A stretch of DNA of 64,000 bases from Diplosphaera chodatii (Eukaryota; Chlorophyta; Trebouxiophyceae; Prasiolales; Stichococcaceae). The DNA is taken from NCBI GenBank assembly GCA_032358165.1, contig JAALGY010000039.1, positions 806,001-870,000 on the forward strand. The letters run 5' to 3'. A program made the translations under genes and the position numbers. This document shows, piece by piece, positions 1 to 13,811 of the stretch (position 1 is its first letter; each line of letters starts with the position of its first letter). Below the pieces are notes generated by a model. It did no database searches and had not been told where the DNA came from. It worked only from the letters and a program-made list of their open reading frames with translations.

Positions 1-1035
1 GACCCCGGCCCTTCAGGTGCGCACTTCCACGAGCAGAACGATGATGTTCAGGCAGGGCATGTTCGCAGCCTGTCCGCGGCCTCAAGCTGCAAAGCGCTCG
101 CGCGCCGCGGTGCGCAGCTGTGCACACATTGGCGTCTTGCCAGAATGAAGGTTCTAGTATGTTTGCCAGATGGCATCAGAGCGCTTTGCCTCCTGCAGCA
201 TGCTGGGGCTGGGCGACATTGTCATTCCGGGCATCTTCGTGGCGCTGCTGCTGCGGTACGACCAGACGCATAATGGGGGCTCCACACGGTATTTTTACAG
301 GTGTGTCTACTGCCAACCAGGATACCTGATTTGCATACTTGACATGCCGCCGTCAACCTTGGAATGCTGCTCTTGCCTTCCTGTTTGGTGTGGCATGCGG
401 GATGCTGAGCATGTGCTTCCCTGCATCTGCAGCGCATTTGGCGGCTATGTGGCGGGTTTGACGGCCACCATCGTAGTCATGAACGTCTTCAATGTGCGTC
501 ATTGCTGTCATCATCACTCCCGTGCATGCTCGTAGTGCAAAGTGTGCACCTGCCATGCACCAGTTCAGAACTGCATAGCATCCTGCCGAAAGAACCTGCG
601 CTGGCAGGCATGACCTCATACTCAGACTTGGCACCTGTGTTCATGCCCTGCAGGCTGCTCAGCCGGCACTGCTGTACATCGTGCCGGCAGTGCTGGGCGC
701 CGTGGCGCTTCATGCCCAACTGCGCGGCGAGTTCAATAAGGTGCGTCACGCTTCCTGCAGGTTACTGGTCTTCAATTCGTATGTCTGTGTGCTACAGGCC
801 ACGAGTGGGCTGGATGGAGCGGAGCAGGGTTTTCATATTCTGCATGCCGCCCAGACGCAGCAATGCAGGTTTGGGCTGTGCTTTACAAAAGTCAAGGATC
901 CTTCCCTCGACATTGCAGGTGCTGCACTTCAGCGAGGCCGCCGATGAGGATGATGAGAAGGACGCCTCAGCAGCGGGAGAAACAGTAGTGGCAGCCGAGG
1001 GCAATGGCGCCCAGAAAGCAAAGAAAGTGAAGTAA
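1..1035 (+). CDS. SPP: Signal peptide peptidase, C-terminal part (5' end outside window)
   Basis: Intramembrane aspartyl protease of the presenilin/SPP family, which cleaves signal-peptide remnants in the ER membrane. Exons 1-16, 199-300, 433-493, 654-740 and 919-1035 join in frame at every GT-AG junction. The join reads PRPFSMLGLGD followed by IVIPGIFVALLLRYD, which holds the second catalytic aspartate in the GLGD motif. Next come a hydrophobic segment (AFGGYVAGLTATIVVMNVFN) and the AAQPALLYIVPAVLG segment, which carries the family's conserved QPALLY/PAL motif. The last exon is an acidic, Ala-rich cytosolic tail ending KKVK-stop, a KKXX-type ER-retrieval signal as expected for SPP. The N-terminal half with the first catalytic Asp lies upstream of base 1. 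The family assignment is firm; the exact member (SPP rather than SPP-like) rests on the KKXX tail. Confidence 0.93.
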
Positions 1036-1679
1036 ATCCAGCACTCTAATTTCTGATTCAGACTGAACTCAGATACGGTACGGTTGGCACAATCAGGATC
1101 AATGGCCACAGATGCTAGAACATCTTCAGCTCCGCACCATAACATGCAGCAACATTTCTGAGGAAATCCATGTCTACAGTCTTCACCTGCCACCATCCAA
1201 GGTGCCTGCTTTCACTGCGTACAGACCCTCCACCTTGCATGCGGGTGCTGTACCGTACGCCTCTGACAAAACAGGACTTTCAGTCCAGCCATCCCAACCT
1301 TTCCCAAACCAGTGTTTGTGGAGACATCCCGGTAGTGTACATCAGTCCAGTCTTGAAAAACCACACGGGCAAGACATGCGTGCTAAGCTTTGCGCAACAG
1401 CCAGCAGGTATGATGTGGTACGGTAGTTGACAAACCAAGGACAGTGAAGCGTGCTCAATGCGCGGCAGCGACACCAAGAGCAGACCAGCTCATGGGTGAG
1501 GTGACTGATGCGCACACCAGCAACTGTTGGCTGCTGATGGCATCAGCAGCAGCAGTATTGCAATGTCAACCATTTTCGGGACTACAGACAGGTACACAAG
1601 CGCCAGCCCGACTGATTAGTCAGCTGGCTTTGTGACATGATAGTAAGGGCAGAGAAGCATCAGGCACCACCATGTTGGT
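1036..1679. other. Intergenic: SPP 3' flank and H4 3' flank
   Basis: No convincing coding exon on either strand. It holds the SPP 3' UTR and the 3' flank of the convergent histone H4 gene. I could not find a clear TGTAA polyadenylation signal for SPP. Confidence 0.5.
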
Positions 1680-1695
1680 GGTGTTGAAAAACACC
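1680..1695 (-). promoter_or_regulatory. Histone mRNA 3' stem-loop (H4 copy 1)
   Basis: Read on the minus strand this is a 6-bp stem GGTGTT/AACACC closing a TTTC loop, 35 nt after the H4 stop. It is the 3'-end processing signal of replication-dependent histone mRNAs. The same 16 bases follow all eight histone genes in the window. Confidence 0.95.
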
Positions 1696-1730
1696 AGTGT
1701 TTTGGTTGCTGGCTTGGCTGCACAGAGTGC

Positions 1731-3572
<1,842 letters not shown>

Positions 3573-3603
3573 GCCTGGGTCGTGACCCACCTCAAAACCA
3601 AAT

Positions 3604-3619
3604 GGTGTTTTTCAACACC
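3604..3619 (+). promoter_or_regulatory. Histone mRNA 3' stem-loop (H3 copy 1)
   Basis: GGTGTT-TTTC-AACACC hairpin, 31 nt after the H3 stop codon. Confidence 0.95.
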
Positions 3620-4348
3620 ACCAACCACATGCTGCGGGATGCTGTTCCTCCTTGTTCTCTTCAGTGCTCCACCCCACTCCTCTTCTGGCAAGCATGAGCT
3701 GATATCTGTGCATGTCATCTTGTCACAGTGGCCTCAGGCTGCCGTTGAGTTTGCACACTGCAGTGCACAACTGAATGGCTACACTTCCGCTCTGTCCACA
3801 GATTCCGCAGGACTGCTCTGCTGATGCAGAGTTGCTGCTACGCCTGCATCAGCTGTTTGCTGTGTCCGCATTATTGAGCTGCTGCGGCAGCATTCCTCTG
3901 CGCTGTGCATTATGCAAAGCTGCTGGCAAATCATGCTAGCACTGTCGTGCACTGTGTTCACACAAGCGACGAGGCGTTATGTATTGTGCCAAAGGAATTG
4001 AGCACGGCATTTCTGTCTGCAAGGTGCTGACCGATCATGCAGACGGGTGCCCAAACAGCGTCCATTCATTGCGTTGCAATGGCATGCACTACAACACGTT
4101 ACACAGAAGCTTCAGTGCTCAAGTGTTGCTGCACTGAGCAGGAGCTGCAGCAGCATTGTTGGCGTGCCATGGCCTGACATATCATACTGGCAGACCTGCA
4201 GCCGCAACCTAAGCTTCCCGTTGCGGTAAGCGTGCTGTGGCCAGAGATGAGGCGCTGATGGCGGTGCCATTTTCAGGGTGGCCATCCGCTTACCATGTTG
4301 TGACAAAACCGAACGCCAACACAGCAGCATCCAGCACTTGGGCGTGGT
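3620..4348. other. Spacer between convergent H3 and H2B, copy 1
   Basis: No gene seen. It lies between the 3' ends of H3 and H2B. Unlike the divergent promoters, it shows no evident similarity to the equivalent spacer in the second cluster (26073-26978). Confidence 0.5.
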
Positions 4349-4364
4349 GGTGTTGAAAAACACC
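4349..4364 (-). promoter_or_regulatory. Histone mRNA 3' stem-loop (H2B copy 1)
   Basis: Minus-strand GGTGTT-TTTC-AACACC hairpin, 43 nt after the H2B stop. Confidence 0.95.
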
Positions 4365-4407
4365 ATTTTGGTTGTGGCTTGCGGCCGCTGCTGACTGCAG
4401 CAACGCT

Positions 4408-5059
4408 TCAAGCGGAGGTGAACTTGGTGACGGCCTTGGTGCCCTCAGACACGGCGTGCTTGGCCAGCTCACCCGGCAGGATCAGGCGCACCTGCACGTG
4501 CAAGACATATAATGAGTGACGGTTGCTAAGATAAACATGGCAGCAGTCTGCAAGAATCTTCTAGAGTGCAACGCAGGACATCTGGAAAGACGAGCGTCAT
4601 AACGCGCACCGCAGTCTGGATCTCGCGGGAGGTGACGGTGGGCTTCTTGGAGTAGCGCGCCAGCTTGGCGGCCTCCGTCGCGATCTTCTCAAACTGGTCC
4701 TGGATGAAGGAGTTCAGGATGGAGATGGCCTTGGAGCTGATGCCGGTGTCGGGGTGCACCTGCTTCAGCACCTGTGAGCGCAGCAGACCACAGCGTCAAG
4801 GCTGGACATCTCGCACGACTACTCCAACACCGGAGCATGCCAAGTGCGGCAAGCTGCCACCAATGTGCACACCACAGCAGCTGCAGCGCCATTCTCATGC
4901 TGTTGACCGTTGCAGCAGCGGAGCACAAGACCCACAAACCTTGTAGATGTAGATCTTCCAGGACTCGACGGACCGCTTCTTGCCGCCCTTCTTGCCACCC
5001 TTCTTCTGGGCGATGGCCTTGCCGCCGGCCACCTTCTTCTCGGCGGTCTTGGGCGCCAT
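4408..5059 (-). CDS. H2B: Histone H2B, copy 1 (two introns)
   Basis: Core histone H2B, 121 residues. Exons on the minus strand are 5059-4940, 4771-4610 and 4491-4408, all phase 0. The lysine-rich tail starts [20 protein letters not shown], followed by the fold ([29 protein letters not shown]) and the C-terminal helix ending AVTKFTSA with a TGA stop. The second intron falls inside the fold between IQTA and [13 protein letters not shown]. Intron sequences are nearly the same as in copy 2, which points to recent exchange between the copies. Divergent from H2A. Confidence 0.97.
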
Positions 5060-5641
5060 TGTGTCTGCAGGGCATCAACGGTGGTCGGGTGAGGGTCTGT
5101 GCCTTTGCATTGTGTTGGCCTCCTGGGAAGCATGCGAGTGTTCGAATGCCTGCACAGGCCCAGGCATGATACATGGCAAGGCAGCCCTAGACGCAGCCGA
5201 AAGCAGCATCGCTGCAGCGCGCTGTCACCACAGACCAGCACCATCTGGCAGCAAAGCCCAGCCAGCTTTGACACAGGCTGGTGAGCAGACAGCGATCCGC
5301 TTGTTCAGCCACACCATTGTCAGCATGCGAGCCAGGGGCACACACGCACCTGCTGTGCTGCCAGAGGCTGCAGAAGGCTGGTGCTGCGGCAGTGAGAAGG
5401 TGATGAGCAAGGGAAAGCGGGAATGACGGTTGTGCAGGAAAGGGCTGGTGATAACCCTTCACCGACGGGGACCCTACGTCGCGAGAAAACCTGTCGGTGA
5501 CGGGGACCCTACATCTCTCGGCTGTTCACCCATTATAGAACCCGGCTGCAACTGTTGCGTTGCCATTCCGCTTCTCTCCTGCACACTCTTCTGCACACTC
5601 TTCTGCCTCCCTGCTCCCTCGGCAGCGCACAGCAAGCCACC
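5060..5641. promoter_or_regulatory. Bidirectional H2B-H2A promoter, copy 1, with doubled GGGACCCTAC motif
   Basis: Between divergent H2B and H2A. A 17-base motif GACGGGGACCCTACRTC occurs twice in tandem, at 5464-5480 and 5499-5515, 35 bases apart. Just downstream is a TATA-like TTATAGAA at 5533-5540, about 105 bases before the H2A ATG. The pair of motifs, the spacing and the TATA box are all kept in the second cluster (24898-24914, 24933-24949 and about 24874-24881, reverse strand), so these are probably histone regulatory sites. Confidence 0.75.
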
Positions 5642-6374
5642 ATGTCGGGCCGCGGCAAGGGCAAGAGCGCCAAGAAGTCCGTCAGCCAGTCTTCCAAGGC
5701 CGGCCTGCAGTTCCCCGTCGGCCGTGTTGCCCGGTGAGACGCGGTGTTTATCAGCACTGATGCTTTGTTTTGGTGGACAGCAGCCCGCACACTCCACGCT
5801 GAAACCCACAATCCCATGTGTGCCTGGTTGTGCGCTGTGCACAGCAAAGCGGACGGCGTCAGGTGCTCAGTGGTCAACTCGAACAGCAAGCCCTGATATT
5901 GTTGCGCTGCCGCACCGCAGGTACCTGAAGAAGGGCAAGTACGCCACGCGTGTCGGTGCGGGCGCACCCGTGTACCTGGCCGCTGTGCTGGAGTACTTGG
6001 CTGGTGAGCAGCACCAAAACTGTGATGCTGGTCACCAATGCTGACAGGCTCAATTGTTGAGTCGTTGCTCAAGTGCATTCCAAACAGGTTGACATGCACG
6101 TTTCACTGAGGTCTTGCCACATTTGACAAGCGCCAGTAGTGCATGTGCTGACATGCTCTCTCAGCGCCATGCAGCTGAGGTGCTGGAGCTGGCCGGCAAC
6201 GCCGCCCGCGACAACAAGAAGACGCGCATCGTGCCGCGCCACATCCAGCTGGCAGTGCGCAATGATGAGGAGCTGTCCAAGCTGCTGGGCGGCGTGACCA
6301 TTGCCGCCGGCGGTGTGCTGCCCAACATCCACTCGGTGCTGCTGCCCAAGACCAAGGCCAAGAAGGAGGCCTGA
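5642..6374 (+). CDS. H2A: Histone H2A, copy 1 (two introns)
   Basis: Canonical core histone H2A, 124 residues. Exons are 5642-5733, 5921-6003 and 6175-6374, and phases agree. It starts [20 protein letters not shown] and has [12 protein letters not shown], the acidic-patch region [19 protein letters not shown], and a short tail ending [11 protein letters not shown]. There is no SQ(E/D) H2A.X motif and no H2A.Z features. Introns fall in the Arg codon after GRVA and in an Ala codon of EYLAAE. A stem-loop follows 33 nt after the stop. Confidence 0.98.
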
Positions 6375-6407
6375 AGTGGCTGTCGACCGCTGACGGACCC
6401 AACCAAT

Positions 6408-6423
6408 GGTGTTTTTCAACACC
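6408..6423 (+). promoter_or_regulatory. Histone mRNA 3' stem-loop (H2A copy 1)
   Basis: GGTGTT-TTTC-AACACC hairpin 33 nt downstream of the H2A stop. Confidence 0.95.
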
Positions 6424-8235
6424 ACCATCAAGCAGTGCAGGATGTGTCCTGTTTTGCACCCTGCTGCCACCAACCCAGGTGCAGCTGCAGACCACTACAG
6501 GTGCACGTCCTACCAGCACGCTAACGCTGCCTTTGCTCAAAATGCTGCTTGCACAACACACATGGCCGAATAGGCAGGGTGTTTCATCAGATGCGCTGCG
6601 TATCCTGTTTGTGGATTGCAAGTGCATTCACCAGTTTGGCTGCACAAAGCATGCGAGTTAACACGTCAATTGCGCTGTTGATAGCACGTATGAAGGTAAC
6701 TCGCCATTTGCCTGCCTCTTGCTATCTCACTGCACTGTGCGGCAACGCTCAGCAGTGTGGCAGCTGCTCACAATGCGTCCGCATGGCTGACGAGCAGTTG
6801 CGCGGCCCACCTTTTAGGCACGGGGAATAGCCTCTGCGCCAGATGCACGTGCCGAGAACACCTCACAGTGAATCTTATGAGCATGCGCCCTGACGTGAGC
6901 TGATGAAGTCGAGCAACCTTGATCTACGATACGGGTGGCTCACGCACAAGTGCTTGGTTGTGCTCGAGGCTCTCATAGTTTGACATTGCTCAGAATGTGT
7001 CCTGGCACGCATGAGTGGGCAGAATCCCAGGGAACGATGATGACATGACGCCTGACCGGGTTGTACAACCACAGTGCGGTGCACGAGCGTGTCGTGCAGA
7101 ACGCCGCTGCCGCACGTCTGTGCTACCTGGCACCTGAGCGCGTGTGTGTACTGGTCACAGACGTTCACTCCACCTAGCAACGCGCAACTCGGCGTTGACG
7201 GGCGCCGCGTCTGAAGGCGTAGCTACCTTCGACCACAGTGTACGGGCATGACCCTCCTGCCGTGATTGGGGAGACGCCTCGACCCCAGTGGTCGACTCCC
7301 ATCTCAAGATGACCCGGGTGGGCGAGCCCCAAAGCCACACTTCTGCGTTCGCTGCACTCAAATCACCTTCACCTCCTCTTCCGACACACAGAGCAAGCAT
7401 GGCGCGGGCGTCTGATCGTCTGAAGGTGAGGCTTGAGACGTCTGCATGTACGGTGCTAGCTGGAGCTGTGTTATGTAGTTGCACAAGGCGCTGGCCAGTC
7501 TCGTGCGCACCGCAGCTGCGCTAGTTAGTCAATTGGCATATGTGCCAGGCGTCCGCCTTGAGACAGATGTAGCCGCTGGTAAAATGCTATATTTGCCCTG
7601 CTCGATTTTGCGCCGTCGTGCGGCATGTCGTGCTGTGAGCGCACGGGCGCCTCGTTGTACACCAATGTCTGCACAGCGATGCCACAGCACTTTCAGCGTC
7701 TAGCCCTGTATGCATGTGGTGCAACACGCACCCGCCCCCAAGTGGTGACGACTTTCCGCGTTTTCACCCGACAATTGGGATTCAGAGCCTGGTCACCTAG
7801 CTGGTCACTGTTGCCCTGTTATGCAAGGCCGTGCGATGTACTGATGTGAAACTGATCAGCCTGAATATCATTGACGTTAATTTGAGCTGCATGCATGCGT
7901 TGCGCTTGGCTGTGATCTGCCGTCGACTTTGGGGACATGTAGTGACGACGCACCTGACTCCGCTCGCCGCGGACGGATCGTCCAACCACCATCGTTGCGC
8001 TAACAAGCTGCGTCTCACCGCGGACCTGCGTCAGTGATGGGTGACATATCGCGCTGAATGGGGTATAGTTCATGTGGCCTCTCATCAACCACCCTGTGGG
8101 GTTGACACATGTGGGGTTGACACATGTGCAGCAGTTTTCCACGCAGTTTCCGCGGTCGACACGGTGAGGTTACGCGCAGAACGGTATCAGCAGCAGTGTC
8201 ACTTATCTGAACTGCAAATCTGGGGGTTTTAGGAC
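6424..8235. other. Intergenic, no gene recognised
   Basis: About 1.8 kb between histone H2A and the multicopper oxidase. All open frames are short, overlap on both strands and resemble no family I know. A 15-base direct duplication (GTGGGGTTGACACAT) lies at about 8097-8126. The oxidase promoter and 5' UTR should be at the right end. Confidence 0.45.
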
Positions 8236-11200
8236 ATGCTGTTCGTAGCCTGCGGTGTCCCTGTCACGAGGCCGTTATGTTCGACATCGACAGCACCACT
8301 GGTATCAGCTGGCAGTGGCACAGGCACTGCAACCCGTATATGATGTTCTCACGGTGTGAGTTTCATTGGTGCGCAGGTGTGCGTCCTGGTCAGCGCACTG
8401 TTGCTGCTGGCAACCTCGGCCAGCGCCGCACGCGGCGGCCGCACCCTGCTCAGAGGCGGCCCCACCACCACCACCACCACCACGACCACAGCGGCGCCTG
8501 TGTCGTCGCCCCCGCCGCCCAAGACGGCCACGACGACAACCCCAACCGCCACCGCAAGCACTCCTGCTCCCCCCTCCAGCACCACCACCACGACCACCAC
8601 CGCCGGCGGCAAGTGGAACCCCCTGGTGTCCCTGGCGGGCGACAAATGCGTCCTTGCCAAGCCCGGCCAGCCCGTCACAGTGAGTCTGCACGTCACCAGT
8701 CGAGCATCCTGTATGTCCTGTGCGTGGCATCATTGACAGATGCGCCTGCCCGCCCTGGTGGTTGTGAATTTGCGTGGAACGCCCAGCCTCGTTGACATGT
8801 ACGCCCTTCAGCAGCATTGTCAGCATGGCTTGTACGCATGGCCAGTTCCAAGGTGTTCTTCACCTTTGTAACGAAACGGTTTGCATGGGCTGTATGCTGC
8901 TGGCTACCCATGGTGCAGGTGAATGGCTACCCGTCATCTCCTTTCGACACGACGAAGCTGGTCTTCACGAAGCCATACCGTCCCCTAAGCGAGCTGCGCG
9001 ACAGCATTCATACGTCAAAGGGCGACAAGCCATGCGATGAGGTACGGCTAGCTGAGCTCGCTCCCAACGCTGCATCTGATATCTTTTGCAGATCGGCTGT
9101 GTATCTGAGAAGGACTGGCAGAAGCTACCAGGCATGTGCTGTACCACTGCTGCCAAGCGCGGCCCACAAAACCTCACAACTGCTGACGTGACTGCGTCTG
9201 GTGCTGCAGTACAACCGCTGCATGAAGGGGTTCAGCATCGACATCCAGCAGAGGTTCTTCGACTTCGGGCTTGCGGATGACACCCAGTGCAAGAAGATCC
9301 CGGTGCTGTCCTACCACGACTATGGCGTGCCAGGCCCCATCATGTACAGCGAGACGTGAGTGCCCCGACATGCTTGACATGGCATGCGGGCTGTATGTAC
9401 CAAGTGCTGCTATGCCTGCTGATGTGCAGTTCCCAGCAACTGCTGGCAACAAGCTGCACAAGTTGCCTACTTGCACTGTACATCATGTGACATCCTGTGT
9501 GCACTATGCAGTGGCGTGCAGGACGTCATGCGCTTCACCAATAACATCGAGGACAACAACAGGTACTTCCCGCGGGGCGGCCCCGGCAACCGCGGCGGCG
9601 AAGGTATGGGGTTGCTCTGCTGCTTGCTGTCTCCGCTGTCGATCAGCACATGGTGATGGGTCAGCCAGTTGCTCTTGTATGAAATCCAAGCAGCTTGAGC
9701 AGCACCATGGTCGGCACCATTGTGTCTGACCTGCGGGCGGTTTTTTCTGGCAGGCGAGCTGGACCTGTGCGGCAACCGGCTCAACCGCTACCAGCAGCGC
9801 AACTCAACTGGCAAGGTCGATGAGGTGAAGACAGCCGGCAAGGGTCGTGCTACGGTAATTCACTTCCATGGCGAGGCGTCTGTGCCCAGCATGGATGGGT
9901 GGGCCGAGCAGTACTTCTGTCAGGGCGAAACAAAGGTGACGCACTGCCTTTGTGTTGCTGTCTGTGCTATGCAATAGCACTGCCCAAGCATGCGAGCAGT
10001 GGCATTCCTGTGTATCGCACAACCTGGAGGTAGTGACAGGTGCTGATATAATGTTCTACTGTGCTGTACGCAGGACTACATCCTGCCCAACAACCGCCAT
10101 GCAACACTATTCTATCACGACCACAGCGTCGGCATCACCTCCGAGAATGTGTATGCTGGTAAGTGTTTTGAGTGACGACTCGATGATGATCACGATGTCG
10201 TTGGAGCTGCAAGGTGTCCTGATCTCCCAGAAGGAATGCCAACAAGGATGTGCTGACTGTAGGCATGGCTGGCATGCGCATTGTGCGTCCCTGCCCCAGC
10301 GATGACCCGTGAGTACCCTTTCCTGACCCTTGTATCGAGCATTGCATGATCCTCTCGGGTAGCCTGTAAACCTGACATGCTGACGGTCGAGCACACAACC
10401 TGATGGCTGCTCTCTCTGTGCAACGACTACAGCAGTGCTGCGGGTGTGCATGAACCATGTGCACAACACATCCAGCAGGGGTTTCATATTGCTGTTGTGC
10501 AGGTATCATGTGGAGAAGGGCGTCGACCCTGTTACCAAGGAGAACAAGCCGGGCGTGCCCGAGTGGCCCCTGGTCATCCAGGACATGGTAATCGACACGC
10601 CGGTCGCAGGAGACCCCGCGGGCGTGTGCCGCCTGAAGTACGACCGCAAGCCGGGAGGTGTGTGCCCCAGCGCTGCTCGCATGCTGATGTCCACTGCAGG
10701 CCCATCATGTACGGTGGGTGCTCCATCTGCATGTGCCTGTTGGTGAAGCACAGCAGGATTGGATGATGTGCAGCTGAGCCAGGACACATGGCCCGCAGGT
10801 GTCCACCAGAACCAGCTGTGGGGTGACATCAACCTGATCAATGGCCAGCCGTGGCCCTACCTCAACGTGACTGCCTCATGGCAGCGGTTCCGCATCCTGA
10901 ACGCCTCGCCATCCCGCCCGCGCATCCTCACGGTGCACACTGCATGGCAGCACAGGCAGTTCGCATGTTCTCTGTGTCATGACTATTGGCCGGCAGGCAC
11001 GCTGCAGACCTGCAGTCGAGCAGGTCGACTGACATCTCACCACGCTGCATGCAGTTCCGTGATGACACCGGCGCTGAAATCAGCAGCAAGGTCTGCAACA
11101 TCATCGGCTCTGACGGCGGGACAGTGCCCTACGCACGCGAGCACCCTATGCCGTCCACCGGCCTGATGGTTGAGGTGGCCTACCGCTGGGACGTCGTCTG

Positions 11201-13811
11201 CGACTTCAGCAACTACGCCAACAAGGTGGATAACTGCTTGCTCCCTCGAGCCGAGCGGCTGCTTATCTGTTCCACTTATTCTGTGACCCTCCTACCTATG
11301 CAATCATCCATGGTCCCTACACACCGCCGTCTCCCCTGCACCCCAGGCTGTGTGCGTTCTCATCGCAAGTTTGCTTGTCTTGCGGTGACTTGACTGCACT
11401 TTTACTGCAAGCCTGCGCCTGACAACATGCACAACCTGTGGCAGTGTCTGCTGACCAAACCGTGAGGTTAGCATGGCAGTGCCTCGGCGTCCCATCACCA
11501 AGAACCTTTTGACATGCCGCTGTCTCACGCGGGGTTTGGCATCGTGCTGCAGGCTGTGTACTTGGTCAACGAGCACCAGCCGGACCGCACCACCTCGGAG
11601 ACGCCCTACTTCTGCTACTCCCACCTGCTCATGAAGCTCAACGTGGGCGCCCCCGACCCGGGCGCCCAGAAGCCCAACCTGGACGCGCTCAGGAAGGACG
11701 GCACCGACCAGCAGGATGCTCAGCTCGCCCCCGACTACTTCGACGTGCGCTTGTGATTTGCAGCGCCAAGCTGGAACATATGTGCAGCCCCTGATGTCTA
11801 GGGCATGGCATCAGCTGCAATGCGAGTTGTCGGACCAGCTTGTCCGATACCTTAACATGTACAACCATACTGCTGGCTCCGCCTCAGGGACAGTGCTTCA
11901 TGATCAGATGGTCGTGAAGGACTTCTCCGTGTGTGTGTGCAGTCGTTGGTGCAGCGCGCTCTCAACGGCGAATCCGACCGCTCGCTCAAGTTTGGTCGTG
12001 ACCAGGGCATGTGGCTGGTGAGTCCTCCTCAGTATGCCGAATGATGTTTGTCTCGCTGATTTTGCAGGTCGCGGGATGTTTATGCTTTCTTGGCAACCCT
12101 CGTGCATGCATAAGGATGGTGAGCTGCATGCTGACTAGCTGGCATCTGATGCTGAGATGGATGCGGACCCTGCCCTGCAGTTCAACGGCCGGGGGTGGGA
12201 CACCAACGACAACCTCGGTGCGTCCCTATGTGATGTCGGCTGCTTTGCAGTTTCAGTGCTGTACCGCCTCTGGTTTACAGTGTGAACCTGGCCATGATGT
12301 GCATCGTCTGCAGTGGCAAACCTGCAAACCAGCTGTTTGACCATCACAGGCAAGGGCAAGCACATCGAGTTCGACGATGTGGGCCAGAACACGGTGGAGC
12401 TCTGGACGCTGGAGGCGGGCGGTGGCTGGGTGCACCCTGTGCATATCCACCTGGTGGTGAGTTGCCCTGCTGTGTGTGACCGCCTAACCCTGCTGTGTAA
12501 ACGTGCGCCCTGCCAAGCTGATACAGGCCCCAAGAGTCAGGCACCATGGATGAAAGCAACATTTTTGCTTCTGATGCTTGCAGGACTTCTTCTGCATGGC
12601 GTGGCAGGGCGCGGATTGGGACGGCAAGGCAACTGCCGATGCAACAAGCGGCTGGAAGCCGTGCCCCTCCGAGCTGCGCTACGCCTCCAAGGATGTGAGC
12701 AGTGTTTCAACCCCCAGAGCAACCCTGCACCTTCAGGCATACATGCAAAAGCAGCTTACACGTGCATCCACACCCAGCCACATAGCCGCCACATAGCCGC
12801 CGGCAGGTTGCGGACTTCAGGATCCTACTGCAAGCACATGCCATCAAGCAGAAAGTCATTGCTTGACAGCGGCCAATCACACTCACCTGCAGGTGATGCA
12901 CATCGGTGCCAATGTGGGCCGCATCACGCTGGCCGCACGCTTTGGCCCCAACCTGGGCGAGTACATGATGCACTGCCACAACAACGTGCACGAGGACAAC
13001 GACATGTTCCGCGCCTTCATGGTGCGCTGTTGCGCCCTGTGCACTGTGTCTGGGCTTTGCCCTTGCCGACAGGGGTCATAGCTTGGTTTTGATGAAAGCT
13101 GCAGCTCGCAGCCTTGCTGTGTACACAGCATGTTGAGTTCATGTGTGCTTCCTGCAGATCAAGGACGCTCTGGGCGGCCTGACCTTCAGCAAGACGCCAG
13201 CGTACAACTACACCAGCCTGCAGGAGGCGCCGCTGTCGTTCTACGACCAGTACGGCGATGACCGGAACACCACCTACAGCTCGGACACCGTCACTGCGCC
13301 CGCCTGGGGCACCAAATACGCTCGGGTGAGCAGGCAGCTGCAGCAAGACATTTCACTTTATGTTTTATCATCGGATCCAGTCCTGTGGTCCAACTTTATG
13401 ATCTACTAGGTGATAGCATACAAGATGCTGACCGTTTTGGTGCTGTTGTGCTGCAGGACCTGCTCAAGAGACGCTACTACGAGGTGTGTTTGCCCTGCGC
13501 CTGCTGACATCCTGCCCACATTGCTGCGTCTGACCAGAAGACAGACGGCGTACACTGCACCTGTAACGCCAAGACCATACCTGGTTGCTTGCAGCACGAT
13601 GCTTATTACATCAGAAGCAGTGTGCTTGACGTGTCCTGTGCTATGCTGCCAGGTCTTCTACCCGCGCAACGGCACCTACCTCACCGAAGCCAAGAACAAC
13701 ATGTGGCTGACGTCGTGCGGCACCAGTCCCTACAATGAGGTCGACGACGTGGACTACGTGGCCCCCAAGAGCGCCCGCCGCCTGCTGGCCCACAGCGACA
13801 GCAACTGGTAG
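8236..13811 (+). CDS. Multicopper oxidase, CotA/bilirubin-oxidase type, secreted
   Basis: Copper oxidase coupling one-electron substrate oxidation to O2 reduction. Main exons: 8377-8679, 8919-9041, 9210-9355, 9512-9603, 9754-9935, 10074-10158, 10263-10308, 10503-10657, 10799-10932, 11055-11225, 11553-11744, 11943-12017, 12181-12217, 12314-12456, 12584-12694, 12893-13021, 13158-13325, 13457-13483 and 13653-13811. All junctions are in phase, giving about 828 residues. Copper ligands are visible as HFHGEA, YHDHS, HPVHIHL and HCHNNVHEDNDM, whose HEDxDM ending matches the axial Met of CotA/BOD enzymes. The N-terminus is hydrophobic (VCVLVSALLLLATSASA), a likely signal peptide, followed by a Thr/Pro-rich linker of about 50 residues. 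The first exon is tentative: ATG CTG TTC at 8236-8244 spliced to 8377. An extra exon near 9092-9130 could not be placed in phase. Substrate unknown; a ferroxidase role is possible. Confidence 0.88.

Noticed and set aside
6424..8235. Several 60-130-codon frames between H2A and the oxidase
   Set aside because: Short, overlapping on both strands, with no splice-consistent extension or recognisable motif.
8356..8376. GTG at 8356 as the start of the multicopper oxidase
   Set aside because: It lies in CGGTGTGAGTTTC just before an acceptor (GCGCAG|GTG). A eukaryotic GTG start is unlikely, and an upstream ATG exon at 8236 gives a better signal peptide.
8305..8826. Minus-strand Gly/Arg-rich frame over the oxidase linker
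   Set aside because: It is the complement of the Thr/Pro codon runs of the oxidase exon.
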